Below, in pieces: positions 32,313 to 42,155 of a stretch of DNA of 48,104 nucleotides (position 1 is the first letter of the stretch; every line of letters starts with the position of its first letter). The notes under the pieces are model-generated. The model ran no database searches. It saw only the letters and a list, made by a program, of their open reading frames with translations, and was not told the origin of the DNA. Source of the DNA: Candidatus Polarisedimenticolia bacterium. Lineage in GTDB: Bacteria; Acidobacteriota; Polarisedimenticolia; Gp22-AA2; AA152. The position numbers and the translations under genes were made by a program. The stretch lies in contig DASYRE010000021.1 in assembly GCA_036004685.1 (NCBI GenBank), forward strand, positions 1 to 48,104, in the 5' to 3' direction.

Positions 32313-34448
32313 TCATGAAGGGGACTCCAGCGTCTCGCGGGCCCGCAGCGTCCATTCCGTCGCCGCATCGATCTCCTCCCAGGAGATCAGCTCCGAGGGC
32401 TGCCCGCCCAGCGCGCCGACCAGCGCCTCCGTCTCCGCTTCGATCCCTTTGTCCCGGCTCCGCGTGATGCGCCGCGCCTTCCCGCCGGCGTGAATCGAGA
32501 GATCCCGATAATCGTCGAGGACGAGCGAGGTCCCGGCAGCGTGGATCTCGACCCGCTCCTTGGGCAAGGAGGCGTCGCCGAGGCTGGTGTACAAGAGGGT
32601 TCCCAGCGAGCCGTTTTGCATCCGAACAGAAAGGAGGAAGTTGTCGCCGGAAGCGGCGCCTTCTTCGGCGGGGAGGCTCTCCGCCCGAAGCGCAGCGATG
32701 GCCGATCCGGCCAGAAAGGGGATCAGGTCCAGGAAGTGGCACCCCTCCCCCGTCAGCCGCCCCCCTCCCACGGCGGGATCCCGGGTCCAATGATCCGCGG
32801 GGAGGCGCAGCGCGTTCACCCGGACCTCGATCATCAGCGGCCCCCGCAGCCGCGCAATCGTCTCCCTCATCCGGCGGACGAGGGGCGCATACCGGCGGTT
32901 GAAACCCACCGCCAGCAGGCCTGGGGAGCTCCGGCGGACGTCGCGAATCTGCTCGAGCTCGGCGCGGCTCAAGCAGAGCGGCTTCTCGACGAAGACCGAC
33001 TTTCCCGCCCGCAGCGATCGCACCACCTGCTCGGCGTGAAGGTGATGGCGGGTTCCGATGACGACGAGGGAGATCGCCGGATCGCGCAGGACGGCCTCCA
33101 AGTCGGTCGAGGCATACGCCGCTTCGAAGCGATCCGCGGCCAGCCGCGCCCCTCCGCCGGTGCCCGAGACCACTCCGAGGACTCGCACCCCGGATCGCCG
33201 GCGCAGGGCGGGAACGAAGACCTCCTTCATGAAGCCGCCGGCTCCGACGATGGCGACCCCGAGGTCCGACGCCGACTTCGTCGCCGGACGGAGCGGAACG
33301 GTCCGCTCGATCGGCCGGGGGGGCTCGGCGCGCGCCGGGTACGACAGAAGCACCGCCGGACGGGAGGGCGGCACCGCCAGGCTCTCATAGGCTTCGTGAG
33401 CCTGCTGAACGGGCCAGATGCGCTCGATCAGCGGGGCGGTCCTCAGGCCTCCGGCAGCCATCATTTCCAGGACGCAGGCCAGGTTTCTCCCTTCCGTCCA
33501 GCGCACGTAGGCGAAGGGATAGTCCCGTCCCCCCTCTTCGTATGCCGGATCGTATCGTCCGGGTCCATAGGACGTGGAGATCAGGAGGTCGAGCTCCTTG
33601 GCATAGAGGAGCGAGCGATCGGCTTCCAGGCGCACGTCCCCGACGACCACGACCCTCCCTTTCTTGCGGGCGAGCCTCATGGCGAGGTCGAGGGGCTCGC
33701 TCGTGGAAGAAGCGGCGAAAACCATGACGACGTCGAGGCCGCGGCCCGCCGTTTCGCCGAGGCTCTCCCCTTCCGGATCGCACTCCTCCAGTCCTCGGGC
33801 GCCCACGATCCCGAGCTCGCGGGCCAGAGCGGCGCGCCCCGCGCTGCGGTCGAACGCCAGCACCCGGCAGCCGGCGGCGCGCGCGATCTGCGCTCCCAGC
33901 ATTCCCACCAACCCGAGACCCACCACGCCGACCGTCTCGCCCACGCCGGCGCCGCCGCGCCGGAAGCCGTGCAGGGCGATGGCGCCGAGCGTCGCGAACG
34001 CGGCCTCCTCCATCCGCAGCCCGGCGGGGACGGGGGCCATCAGATTCGCGGGAACCGAGATGATTTCCGCGTGGTGGGCGTACTGCGCACCGGCGCACGC
34101 CACCGGCGTCCCCACGGGAATCTGCACCCCTTCGCCCCGCTCCACGATCACACCCGACGCGGAATAGCCCATTTCCATAGCCTCCGGCGGGGAGGAAAGG
34201 GCCCCGGCCCGCCGCAGGATTCCCGGCAGACCTTCGGAACGCACCACTTCGACCGCTCTTCGGAGCGGCGACGGGTGCCGGATCATCCGATCCAGGGACG
34301 ACCGGCCGCTCGCCGCGAGCGCCGCGCCTTCCGTGCCGGCGCTGATCACGGAGTAGGCGGTCACCACCAGGGCCCGATGAGGATCGGGGGCGGGGGCCGG
34401 AACTTCCGCCACCTCCACCTTTCCGCCTCGCACCAGGACCTGCCTCAT
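32313..34448 (-). CDS. Two-domain oxidoreductase: zinc-type alcohol dehydrogenase-like plus Gfo/Idh/MocA-like
   Basis: 711 residues. N-terminal domain (about 1-375): medium-chain dehydrogenase fold with GYSASGVIVERGEG, the NAD(P) loop VVGLGLVGMLGAQIARAAG; the usual catalytic zinc cysteine is not obvious (VISAGTEG replaces it). C-terminal domain (about 395-705): NAD(P) loop VAIVGAGGFMKEVF, the conserved SVFVEKPLC (EKP) and GEGCHFLDLIPFL with the catalytic-type His. This architecture is known from surface-glycan clusters, typically beside a heparinase II/III gene as here. A role in sugar-nucleotide or uronate redox chemistry is inferred. ATG 34448 has GGGGGAG upstream and overlaps the heparinase stop as ATGA. 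Confidence 0.88.
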   Translation of the reverse strand: MRQVLVRGGKVEVAEVPAPAPDPHRALVVTAYSVISAGTEGAALAASGRSSLDRMIRHPSPLRRAVEVVRSEGLPGILRRAGALSSPPEAMEMGYSASGVIVERGEGVQIPVGTPVACAGAQYAHHAEIISVPANLMAPVPAGLRMEEAAFATLGAIALHGFRRGGAGVGETVGVVGLGLVGMLGAQIARAAGCRVLAFDRSAGRAALARELGIVGARGLEECDPEGESLGETAGRGLDVVMVFAASSTSEPLDLAMRLARKKGRVVVVGDVRLEADRSLLYAKELDLLISTSYGPGRYDPAYEEGGRDYPFAYVRWTEGRNLACVLEMMAAGGLRTAPLIERIWPVQQAHEAYESLAVPPSRPAVLLSYPARAEPPRPIERTVPLRPATKSASDLGVAIVGAGGFMKEVFVPALRRRSGVRVLGVVSGTGGGARLAADRFEAAYASTDLEAVLRDPAISLVVIGTRHHLHAEQVVRSLRAGKSVFVEKPLCLSRAELEQIRDVRRSSPGLLAVGFNRRYAPLVRRMRETIARLRGPLMIEVRVNALRLPADHWTRDPAVGGGRLTGEGCHFLDLIPFLAGSAIAALRAESLPAEEGAASGDNFLLSVRMQNGSLGTLLYTSLGDASLPKERVEIHAAGTSLVLDDYRDLSIHAGGKARRITRSRDKGIEAETEALVGALGGQPSELISWEEIDAATEWTLRARETLESPS

Positions 34449-36514
34449 CGTGGCTCCCCCGGGCGCGGCGTCAAGACGTACCGGAGCCGGAAGGGAACGG
34501 CTCCCGCCCGCTCGACCCGGACCACGAAGGCGGGGCGCGTCACCCCGTAGGACGGCGAGTGGAGATCCTCCTCCACGTGAAGCCGGTGCGGCCCGGGATC
34601 CCCGATCCAGGAGAATTCCAAAAGCGGCGCGCCGCGCTCGTCCCGCGCCGACCAGCCTCGCTCTTCCTGCGAGGCGGTGAGGCCGGGAGCGAGATGGAAG
34701 CTGGCAACGAACCGGTGTGTTCCCGCCCCTTCCAGCCGATCTTCAATCCGGAAGCTCCCCTGCCTTCGATCCATGAGAATGCTGCGGCGATGCGACACCC
34801 CCAGGCGGCGGTACCCGGAATGCTCCGCCCGCAGATAGGCGTAGCGTTCCTGGCTGCGCCAGCGAAGCACGCGCGGCGCATCCGCCGGGATCAGGCGGAA
34901 CGGCTCCTCGGGAAAGGGGTTCATCTCTTCACCGTCGACCTGCATGGTGTTGTGCGATCGCGTCGAGCGAAAGCGGTTTCTCTCGGCGAGATTGGGCGTG
35001 TAGCTTCCGGTGCCGCGATCGGCGAGGACCTCGCGGCCGGAGAGGTAGAGATCGAAAGAGAGGGTGTCGTTGTGGGCGTGACCTCCGTTGCCGCCCTGCC
35101 CAACGCCGCCGGCGTCGACCACCATCTGCACCGAGCCCCCGCCAAGCTGGTAGATGCCCGTGTCGGGGAAGGCGCGGCATGGAAAGGATCGCGGCCCGGC
35201 GGGCGTCGCGGCCGCTTCCCGCCACTGCAGGAAGGGCTCTCCCAGGACCCAAGCCCCTTCGACCCAGGCGTCCCCCGCCAGATGGAGCCAGTCGGATCTC
35301 CGGAACAGATAGCCGCCCAGCGCCATCAGCGGACGCCAGTCGCGGCGCGATCGATGGTACTGGGAGAAGATGAGGAAGCGGCCGTCGTCGTTGTCCCCGA
35401 TCTGCGGCAGCGTTCCGTCCGGCCGAATCAGAACCGCCACTCCCTCGAGCATTGTCGCGAGTTTCTCGCTATACGAGGGGGGAAAGGGGTCGTGCTTCTC
35501 CGCCGCCAACAGCGCCGGGAACAGGAGCATCTCGGTCACGAAGGCGTGATACGAGAGGGAGGCTTCGTAGTCCATCCCGTCCCTGGCGACCTGCCGGTCC
35601 ATCTCTTCGATCAGGCTCCGGCGGGCAAAATCCCTCCACTCGCTCGACTCCCGGAATTCGGAGAGTCCCAGGCCGCAGAGATAGAGCCCCGCCAGGTCGG
35701 CGAGGTAATGGTTGCCCCGCACCGGGCCATCCTCCAGATTCCGCACGATGAACCTCCCGTGGAGGAGCAGCGCCTTGAGCAACTCGCCCCAGAAACGGTC
35801 GTCCCCCGCCTGCCGGAGGTAGCCTTCGGCGGCCAGGATCTCCGCGGCCCGCAGGGCCACGTCCATCGTGCAGTTCCAGTTGACTCCGCGGTAAACGGGA
35901 TTGGCGGCGACGAACGACTCGAGATGTCCGACCGCCAGGGCGAGGAACCGTGGATCGCCGCTCACCGCCGCGGCGATCCCGAGAGTGGGAAGATGCTGCA
36001 GCCGGCTGAGCTCCCACGGCACCTTGATGTCTTCACCGCGATCGGGGCGCTGGACGATCTCCAGGGAGTACTGCGCCGGCTCCCAGCGCTTCCCCGACTT
36101 GAAGTCGGTGTGCCAGTCGGGGCGTTCGCCGAGACGCCGCGGGCCGGATCCCAGGAGGTCGAAAACCCCCGCCACCAGCGCCTCCGCCGACCGCAGAATC
36201 GGCTCCAGCGACTCGGGACAGCTCTGGCTGAGGGCGCGGGCCGCCGCGCGGACCTGAAGGGACGCTGGCACGAGGGGCTCGCTCAAGCGGCGCCGCGCCA
36301 CCAGCTCCTGGCGCGACGCGGCCGGAACGGCGAGGGCCGCCAGCAAATCGGCATCGGTGAGGCTGGGGATCTGCCGGCGGTTGCGGACGCGCCGGGCGTA
36401 CCGCACCGCCCTCCCCGAAAGGCGCCGCAACGTCTCGGCGGCGGGAAGCGACAGCGCCTTGCGAACGTCGCGCGCCAGATCCTCGACCCGATAAGCTGCC
36501 AAGGCTCCCCTCAA
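34445..36514 (-). CDS. Heparinase II/III family protein
   Basis: 689 residues. An N-terminal helical part leads to an alpha-toroid domain (about 150-440; MDYEASLSYHAFVTEMLLF holds the conserved Tyr-His). The C-terminal beta-sandwich follows with GGHAHNDTLSFDLYLSGREV and ADRGTGSYTP, the family fingerprint. Such proteins cleave uronic-acid-containing polysaccharides by elimination. In biosynthetic clusters they probably trim or release the polymer. No convincing signal peptide; the N-terminus is basic. TTG at 36514 overlaps the previous stop as TTGA but has a poor ribosome site; TTG at 36502, behind GAGGGGAG, is a close alternative. Confidence 0.88.
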   Translation of the reverse strand: MRGALAAYRVEDLARDVRKALSLPAAETLRRLSGRAVRYARRVRNRRQIPSLTDADLLAALAVPAASRQELVARRRLSEPLVPASLQVRAAARALSQSCPESLEPILRSAEALVAGVFDLLGSGPRRLGERPDWHTDFKSGKRWEPAQYSLEIVQRPDRGEDIKVPWELSRLQHLPTLGIAAAVSGDPRFLALAVGHLESFVAANPVYRGVNWNCTMDVALRAAEILAAEGYLRQAGDDRFWGELLKALLLHGRFIVRNLEDGPVRGNHYLADLAGLYLCGLGLSEFRESSEWRDFARRSLIEEMDRQVARDGMDYEASLSYHAFVTEMLLFPALLAAEKHDPFPPSYSEKLATMLEGVAVLIRPDGTLPQIGDNDDGRFLIFSQYHRSRRDWRPLMALGGYLFRRSDWLHLAGDAWVEGAWVLGEPFLQWREAAATPAGPRSFPCRAFPDTGIYQLGGGSVQMVVDAGGVGQGGNGGHAHNDTLSFDLYLSGREVLADRGTGSYTPNLAERNRFRSTRSHNTMQVDGEEMNPFPEEPFRLIPADAPRVLRWRSQERYAYLRAEHSGYRRLGVSHRRSILMDRRQGSFRIEDRLEGAGTHRFVASFHLAPGLTASQEERGWSARDERGAPLLEFSWIGDPGPHRLHVEEDLHSPSYGVTRPAFVVRVERAGAVPFRLRYVLTPRPGEPR

Positions 36515-39500
36515 AGAAAACGTACCGCTTCAAGGACGCGGGCGGCGTTCCGATCCCAGGTATGCGCCGCCGCCGCCTCCCGGGCGGCCGCTCCGAGGCG
36601 CCGGCGCAGCGGCTCATCGCCCGCCAGCCGCCCCAGGGCCTCCGCCAGCGCCTCCGGATCCCCGGGCGGCACCAGGAGCGCCGTCCTCTCCGGCACCAGG
36701 ACCTCACCGATCTGCTCCAGGTCGCTCGCCACGATCCCCCTGCCCATCGCCATGTACTCGAAGAGCTTGGTGGGCGAGCCGAAGAAGCGGCTGCCGTCCC
36801 GGTTCGGCAGATGCGGCGAGGCGAAGAGGTCGCACGCCGCCAGGTAATCGGGGGCCTCACGCTGCGGCACGAGGCCGGCGAACCGGCAATGCTCTTCCGC
36901 TCCGCTCTGCCGGATGATCTCCCGCACGCGCGGCATGCCCGGTCCGTCCCCGACGAACAAGAGTGCCGCCCGCGGATGAAGCCGGGCGACCCGGCCCCAC
37001 GCCTGCGCCAGGACTTCGGCCCCGTGCCACGGGCCGAAAGTCCCCACGAAGCCGATCACCGTCCTCCCCTCGAGCCCTAGCCGGCGGCGCACCGCATCGC
37101 CGCTTCGCTCGGGATGAAAGGATCGCAAATCGACCCCGTTCGGGCAGACCAGGATCCGGTGGGGCTCCACCCCTTTCGACAAGAGCTCTTCCCTCAGGAC
37201 CTTCGAGACCGCCACCACCAGGTGCGCGTGCCTCAGGTTGGCCCTCTCGATCGCCTCGAAGACCGATCGGTGGGGCAGCGGGCGATCCCAATGGTCGGCG
37301 ATCCAGACTCCGGAGCCGTTGTACTCCAGCACGAGCGGAACGCGCAGCGCGCGCGAGAGCAGGACCCCCGCGATGCTTCCTTCGTCGAAGCGGTGGTAGA
37401 TCATGCCCGGCCGGTCCGTCCGGAAGAGATCCGATCCGGCGCGGCCGAGCGCGAAGGAGTGCTCGAAGCGCGCGGCCGAGCGCGAGACGCGAATCACCGA
37501 GGGAGGAGGAATCACGAAGACGGGCATCTCCTCGCGGGAGATCGCCGCCGGCGGATCGGCGCACAGGAAGCGGATCCGCTGCCCGGCGCTCCGGAACGCC
37601 TCCGCCATCCCGGCGATGTGACCCACCGATCCTCCGGCGCGCAGATCGCGCCACAGATCGGAGCGGAGGTAGAGGACCGAAGCTGCTCGGCGGGCGGGGA
37701 GGTCGCGAACGCGGCGGCGCGGGACCTGCGACAGCCCGGCGAGCACCGCCGCCATCCGCGGCCGCGAAGCCGCCGCCCGCAGCGCGCCGGCCAGGAGCGC
37801 CGGAATCTGCCGGGTGAGCAGCGGAACCCATCCCAGCGTCTCGACGCGTCCCTTGAGATCGCGCAGTCGCCTCTCCCGCGACCGGGCGAGGGCCCCCAAC
37901 ACTTGCAGCCTGAAGACGCGCTCGTGCCAGGCGAGGTCCTCGCTCACGATCTCGAAAATCTCCTCGCGGATGCCTCTCAGCTTCCGCAGAATGTCGCGTG
38001 GCGACGAGCGCAGAAAATCCTCACGCGTCCATTCGCCGGCGGCCGGACGCTCCCCTTCCTCCGGCTTTCGCTCGGGATCGGTCAAGAGCAGCCGCCGCAG
38101 CGATTCGGCGGCTTCTCCGCCGGATCGCTTCCGGGCCCGGCGCACCGGGATCCAATGCCAGATCTCCCCGGAATCGAGACGGCTCCGGCGGCAATAACGG
38201 ACGACGCGCTCGTAGAAGAAGGAGGAGCAGTAGAGATGGTATCCGCGGGAGCGGAATCGCTCGTCCGGAAGCCTCGACGCGGCGCCTCGATCGGCGAGGC
38301 CGGGGTCGGCGAGGATCTCTTCCACGCTTCCCTCGAGAATCCGGTTGGCCATCGGATCGAAGACGAGCCATCTTCCCGCCACGAGCAGCTCCACCACTTC
38401 GTGCGTGTCATGCCGGCGCTTGCCGCGGCCCCGGGGATGGTCCTCGGCCTGCAGCGTTACGTAGCGGGAGGCGATCCCTTCCCGGCGCGCCATCTCGCCG
38501 AGAGCGGCGCAGTAGCCGAGGCACCAGGCGACTCCGCCCCGGAGAATCGCCGTGAGATCGAGACTTTCCTGACTCCGGGAGGGATCCAGCCGCCGGTAGA
38601 GGAACTCCATCAGGTCGGACGCCCGTTGCCGGTCGGTGTATTCCTCTCCGCCGTGCTTCCAGGCCGTCACGTAGAGCATCGCGTTCCCGGATGCGGGATA
38701 GGGGGGCATGTCGAGCGTCTCGACGGTGTCCACCTCGGCGATCCGGACCCGGCTGAACCCCGCTTCGAAGAGCCGGCGCTCGAGATCGGCTCGATCCATC
38801 TTCCAGAGGTGATCGGAGACCGGGTAACGCGGGCCGCGCGCGTCGGGGGGGACGGCCGCGGCGAGCAGGCCCCGCCGGCCCAGGATCCGGTGAATTTCGA
38901 ACAGGGCCCGGGCGGGATCAGGGGAATGCTCCAGGACGTTGTCGGCGTAAACCGCGTCGAAGCTCGATGCGGGAAAGGGAAGAGCGTGGAAGTCGCACCG
39001 CACCACGGAAACCTGGTGGACCTGCCGGGCCTTCTGCAGGAACTCGGCGCCGAAGTCGGCACCGACACAGACTCCGTGCCGGTCGTGGAGGATCTTCGTC
39101 CAATACCCGGCCCCGCATCCCAGATCCAGGATCCGGCCGCGATCGAGGGGGACCCTCTCTTGGAGGCGGGCCGATTGGGCCGCGTTGCGCGCTTCCCCCA
39201 GAATCGCCTCGCGCTCCCGCTCGACCTGGTGTTCGAGACTCTCCCTATCCGACGGGCGCCGGCGGCCGCGCTCCGCGAGACGCTCGTCCACCACGTCCGA
39301 GAATCGCCGGAAGCGCACCTCCTCCCGGCGCGACAGCGTCTCCAGGAACCGCTCGATCTCCGCGAAGCGGAGATTCCCCTTGGTATGCCCGATCGCCACG
39401 ATCGTGTCGTCTCCCTCGGCGTTGAACGCCGGCGCCGGCTCGCGATCGAGTCGCGGATGGCTTCCCACGACCGGCGCCCGGCGCAGGCGCGAGGCGATCC

Positions 39501-40860
39501 GCCGCCAGGCGTCCGGATGCAAGTCCTTGAACCAGGCAACCGGATCCCTCCGCCGGCCGCGGTCGAACGCCTCGAGCAGCTCTTCGGCACCGGCGCCGTC
39601 CAGGCTGAGGCGCTTTCCCCGCATCGATTGGATGGGGAATTCCAGGATCCCCTCCTCGGCCGGAGGGGCGGGGTGGTTGATCTCGTCGGGGGAGGGGAAG
39701 AAGGGGTTCATGGCGGAGCAGGCGCCCCGGAAGTCATAACGATGCTCGAACGAATGTCCGCCCTGCCAGACCGAGGAGTCGGCTTGGATCCCGCACTCCC
39801 AGAGCGCCTGGAAGATCTTCCGGTGCGGCTGGATCCGGTACTTTCCGGCCCGGAAGACGCGCACCCGATAGCCGGGGTCCGCGTCGTGAACGATGCGCTC
39901 GAGCTCCTCCTTCAAGCGCCGGAGCACGGCCGCCGGATCCTCTTCCAGGCAATGGAGGCGGCTCCGCCCCTCGTCCCACCACCAGCTTCCGGAGGCCGCG
40001 TCCCGGCGCGGCTTCGATTCCGGAAGCCACTCGGGATGCAGGTGCAGCTGGAGATCGTGTCCGCGCCTCCGGGCGGCACGTATCTGCTCCTCCAGGGCGG
40101 CCGCCGCCGCCGGATCGCTTTCTCTCAAGAACAGAAGCTCCCCCATCTCCACGAAGAAGGTCAGCGGCGCGCCGAACCGCTCCGCCGTCCGCATGAGCGA
40201 CTCGGCCGGCCGCAGCACGCTCTCCTGCCAGTCGATCCGCTTTCCTGCTGGGATCGGCTGCCAGGTCTCGTAGTCGATCGTCAGGACCAGATCACGCCAT
40301 CTCCGGCGGGCCAGGAAGAAGACGTGGGAGCTGGGAAGCAGATGGCGCGCGGTCACGGCGAAGCGGCGGCAGAGAATCCGCTCGAGCGACTCGGGCGTGT
40401 AGTAGCGGCCGCCGGGCGACCAGGCCGCGAGGAACAGCATCCCTTCGGGGGCGAGAAGACCGCGAACCTCCTCCAGGAGGCGTTCGGCTTCCCGGGGCGT
40501 GAAGTAGGCGATGACGTCGCTGCAGACCACCAGATCGAACGATTTCGGAGGCAGATCCAGATCCTTCAGCCGGCGGGCGTCGCCGCGCAGGAACCGGATG
40601 CCGGGATGAGCGGCCCGCGCCTTGGCGACGGCAATCTCGGAAAGCTCCACACCGGTCACGCGCCGCGCCACGGAGGCGAGCCGGGCGGTGAAGGCCCCTT
40701 TGCCGCATCCGAGATCGAGGGCCGCGTCGAAGCCGCCGGCGGGCCGGCGGTGGTGCAGGAGCTCCAGATAGACCCTATACCGCTCGTCCTCGGCGCCCCC
40801 GATCTGCCAGGGGTCCTCCTCCTGGCGGTAGAGCTCCTCGAAGTTTCTTCTCACGACCAT
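36511..40860 (-). CDS. Giant five-domain glycan protein: methyltransferase, polysaccharide deacetylase, methyltransferase, transglutaminase-like, GT4 glycosyltransferase
   Basis: One uninterrupted frame of 1449 codons. Domains: (1) about 10-185, NodS-like SAM methyltransferase, LDLGCGKG at 48-55; (2) about 190-500, NodB-type polysaccharide deacetylase, TIDYE at 194-198 and LHLHPEW at 272-278; (3) about 565-735, second SAM methyltransferase, ILDLGCGAGYW at 577-587, VLEHSPDP at 642-649; (4) about 770-845, transglutaminase-like fold with the triad C780 (GVAWCLGYC), H820 (THEVVEL), D835 (LVFDPMAN); (5) 850-1055 helical arginine-rich linker; (6) about 1060-1449, GT4 with CPNGVDLRSF and SPTKLFEYMAMGRG. 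ATG at 40860; GTG two codons later gives a GTGA overlap with the flippase stop. The frame is open far upstream, but that lies on the flippase gene and is rejected. Each domain is familiar from glycan loci; this covalent combination is not one I recognise. Confidence 0.9.
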   Translation of the reverse strand: MVVRRNFEELYRQEEDPWQIGGAEDERYRVYLELLHHRRPAGGFDAALDLGCGKGAFTARLASVARRVTGVELSEIAVAKARAAHPGIRFLRGDARRLKDLDLPPKSFDLVVCSDVIAYFTPREAERLLEEVRGLLAPEGMLFLAAWSPGGRYYTPESLERILCRRFAVTARHLLPSSHVFFLARRRWRDLVLTIDYETWQPIPAGKRIDWQESVLRPAESLMRTAERFGAPLTFFVEMGELLFLRESDPAAAAALEEQIRAARRRGHDLQLHLHPEWLPESKPRRDAASGSWWWDEGRSRLHCLEEDPAAVLRRLKEELERIVHDADPGYRVRVFRAGKYRIQPHRKIFQALWECGIQADSSVWQGGHSFEHRYDFRGACSAMNPFFPSPDEINHPAPPAEEGILEFPIQSMRGKRLSLDGAGAEELLEAFDRGRRRDPVAWFKDLHPDAWRRIASRLRRAPVVGSHPRLDREPAPAFNAEGDDTIVAIGHTKGNLRFAEIERFLETLSRREEVRFRRFSDVVDERLAERGRRRPSDRESLEHQVEREREAILGEARNAAQSARLQERVPLDRGRILDLGCGAGYWTKILHDRHGVCVGADFGAEFLQKARQVHQVSVVRCDFHALPFPASSFDAVYADNVLEHSPDPARALFEIHRILGRRGLLAAAVPPDARGPRYPVSDHLWKMDRADLERRLFEAGFSRVRIAEVDTVETLDMPPYPASGNAMLYVTAWKHGGEEYTDRQRASDLMEFLYRRLDPSRSQESLDLTAILRGGVAWCLGYCAALGEMARREGIASRYVTLQAEDHPRGRGKRRHDTHEVVELLVAGRWLVFDPMANRILEGSVEEILADPGLADRGAASRLPDERFRSRGYHLYCSSFFYERVVRYCRRSRLDSGEIWHWIPVRRARKRSGGEAAESLRRLLLTDPERKPEEGERPAAGEWTREDFLRSSPRDILRKLRGIREEIFEIVSEDLAWHERVFRLQVLGALARSRERRLRDLKGRVETLGWVPLLTRQIPALLAGALRAAASRPRMAAVLAGLSQVPRRRVRDLPARRAASVLYLRSDLWRDLRAGGSVGHIAGMAEAFRSAGQRIRFLCADPPAAISREEMPVFVIPPPSVIRVSRSAARFEHSFALGRAGSDLFRTDRPGMIYHRFDEGSIAGVLLSRALRVPLVLEYNGSGVWIADHWDRPLPHRSVFEAIERANLRHAHLVVAVSKVLREELLSKGVEPHRILVCPNGVDLRSFHPERSGDAVRRRLGLEGRTVIGFVGTFGPWHGAEVLAQAWGRVARLHPRAALLFVGDGPGMPRVREIIRQSGAEEHCRFAGLVPQREAPDYLAACDLFASPHLPNRDGSRFFGSPTKLFEYMAMGRGIVASDLEQIGEVLVPERTALLVPPGDPEALAEALGRLAGDEPLRRRLGAAAREAAAAHTWDRNAARVLEAVRFL

Positions 40861-42155
40861 CCGGTGATCCACGCGAGAGCGCCAATCTCCCGCAGATCCG
40901 ACCGGCGCAGCAGCAGCGCGTCTCCGACCGAGCCCCGCAGCCGCCGCTTCCAGAGGACCAGGTGCAGAACGAGCGCCAGGCCGTAGCACAGACTCGACGA
41001 GGCGGAGGCGCCGAGGATCCCCCAGCGTGGGATCCAGGAGAGATTCAGCGCCACGTTCAAGAGCAGGGGCGGGATCCAGATCCAGACGGCCGACCACGGC
41101 ATTCCCGCGGAAGCCAGCTGGGTGGCGATCTGATTCGTCACGCCGTAGGCCCAGATTCCTGGAAGCAGCCACCAGAGGGCGGTCACCGCCGGCAGGAACG
41201 CCGCGCCGTACAGCAATGCGACGGCCGGCTTCGCGAGAAGACCGGCCGCCACGCAAAGCAGCATCAGCAGAAAGGCGGTGTGGCGCGTGACCTTCCTCGC
41301 GAAGACGGGATCTCCCTCCTCGTGCCGCGTGAGGCGGGGGAAGAGGACCATCCCGACGCTCATGGGAAGCAGGTAGATCAGGTCCGCCACCTGGACGGCG
41401 ATCGAGTAGACGCCCGCATCGGAGGTGCCCCGCATCACGTTCACGAGCAGCATGTCCGACCGGACGATGAGAAAGGCCAGAAGCGCCGCCGTATAGGCTC
41501 GCGCTCCGTAGCCCACGCTCGTCCGGAAGAGGACCAGATCGGCCCTCGGCGTTCCGCCTCCCGATTCGCGCAGGAGCTTCTGAAGCACGCCGGCCACGGC
41601 CAGGGCCGCCCCGGCCGCGATGGCGAGATTCAGCAGGAGCACCCAACGAACGTCGCCTTGCATCACGACCAGGACGACGAACAACGCCCCGAGACCAATC
41701 CCCCGGAATGTCACTTCCAGCGCGTTGAAGAGAGGAACCCGCCCGAGCCCCACCAGGAGATTCAGTCCGAACAGAATCAGCAGCTGAAACGGGATGCAGG
41801 CGACCGCCGGGAGTAGCAGCCAGAGCGGGATCTCTCCCAGGACCTGCGGCACGAAAAACGCCAGCGACAGCGTCAGGATCGCCAGCGCGGCGCCGATCGA
41901 CCAGGCGGTCCTCCGGCTGTTCCCCCACAAAGGACCGAGAAGCCCGCGGCAGCGCGATATCTGGTAGGTGTTTGAAGCGTGCAGGCCGAGATTGCCCATC
42001 TGCAGGCCGATCCCGGCGAGCGCTCCCAAGGTCGCCAGGATTCCGCGGCCTCCCGGCCCGAGGCCCCTCGCCGTGAGCACGGAGGAGGCGACCCCGGCTC
42101 CCACCAGCGCCACCCGCGCGGCGAAGGTGGCGGCCACGTCCCCGGAGAACCTCAA
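40851..42155 (-). CDS. Wzx-type polysaccharide flippase
   Basis: 434 residues, about 12-14 membrane helices, MATE/Wzx fold. Typical segments are SVLTARGLGPGGRGILATL near the N-terminus and RSDMLLVNVMRGTSDAGVYSIAVQVADLIYLLP in the middle. It would move lipid-linked oligosaccharide across the inner membrane. TTG at 42155 is chosen: GGAGGGG lies just upstream and it overlaps the asnB stop as TTGA. The longer in-frame reading is a shadow of asnB. Confidence 0.9.
   Translation of the reverse strand: MRFSGDVAATFAARVALVGAGVASSVLTARGLGPGGRGILATLGALAGIGLQMGNLGLHASNTYQISRCRGLLGPLWGNSRRTAWSIGAALAILTLSLAFFVPQVLGEIPLWLLLPAVACIPFQLLILFGLNLLVGLGRVPLFNALEVTFRGIGLGALFVVLVVMQGDVRWVLLLNLAIAAGAALAVAGVLQKLLRESGGGTPRADLVLFRTSVGYGARAYTAALLAFLIVRSDMLLVNVMRGTSDAGVYSIAVQVADLIYLLPMSVGMVLFPRLTRHEEGDPVFARKVTRHTAFLLMLLCVAAGLLAKPAVALLYGAAFLPAVTALWWLLPGIWAYGVTNQIATQLASAGMPWSAVWIWIPPLLLNVALNLSWIPRWGILGASASSSLCYGLALVLHLVLWKRRLRGSVGDALLLRRSDLREIGALAWITGWS

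Noticed and set aside
37114-40986. A 1290-codon plus-strand open frame
   Set aside because: Exactly antisense to the five-domain protein; composition is Arg/Pro/Gly-rich with no motif, whereas the minus strand encodes intact catalytic motifs.
40861-41928. A 356-codon in-frame extension of the five-domain protein (would be 1805 residues)
   Set aside because: The region encodes membrane helices of the flippase in another frame, and the extension reads as Arg/Gly-rich filler.
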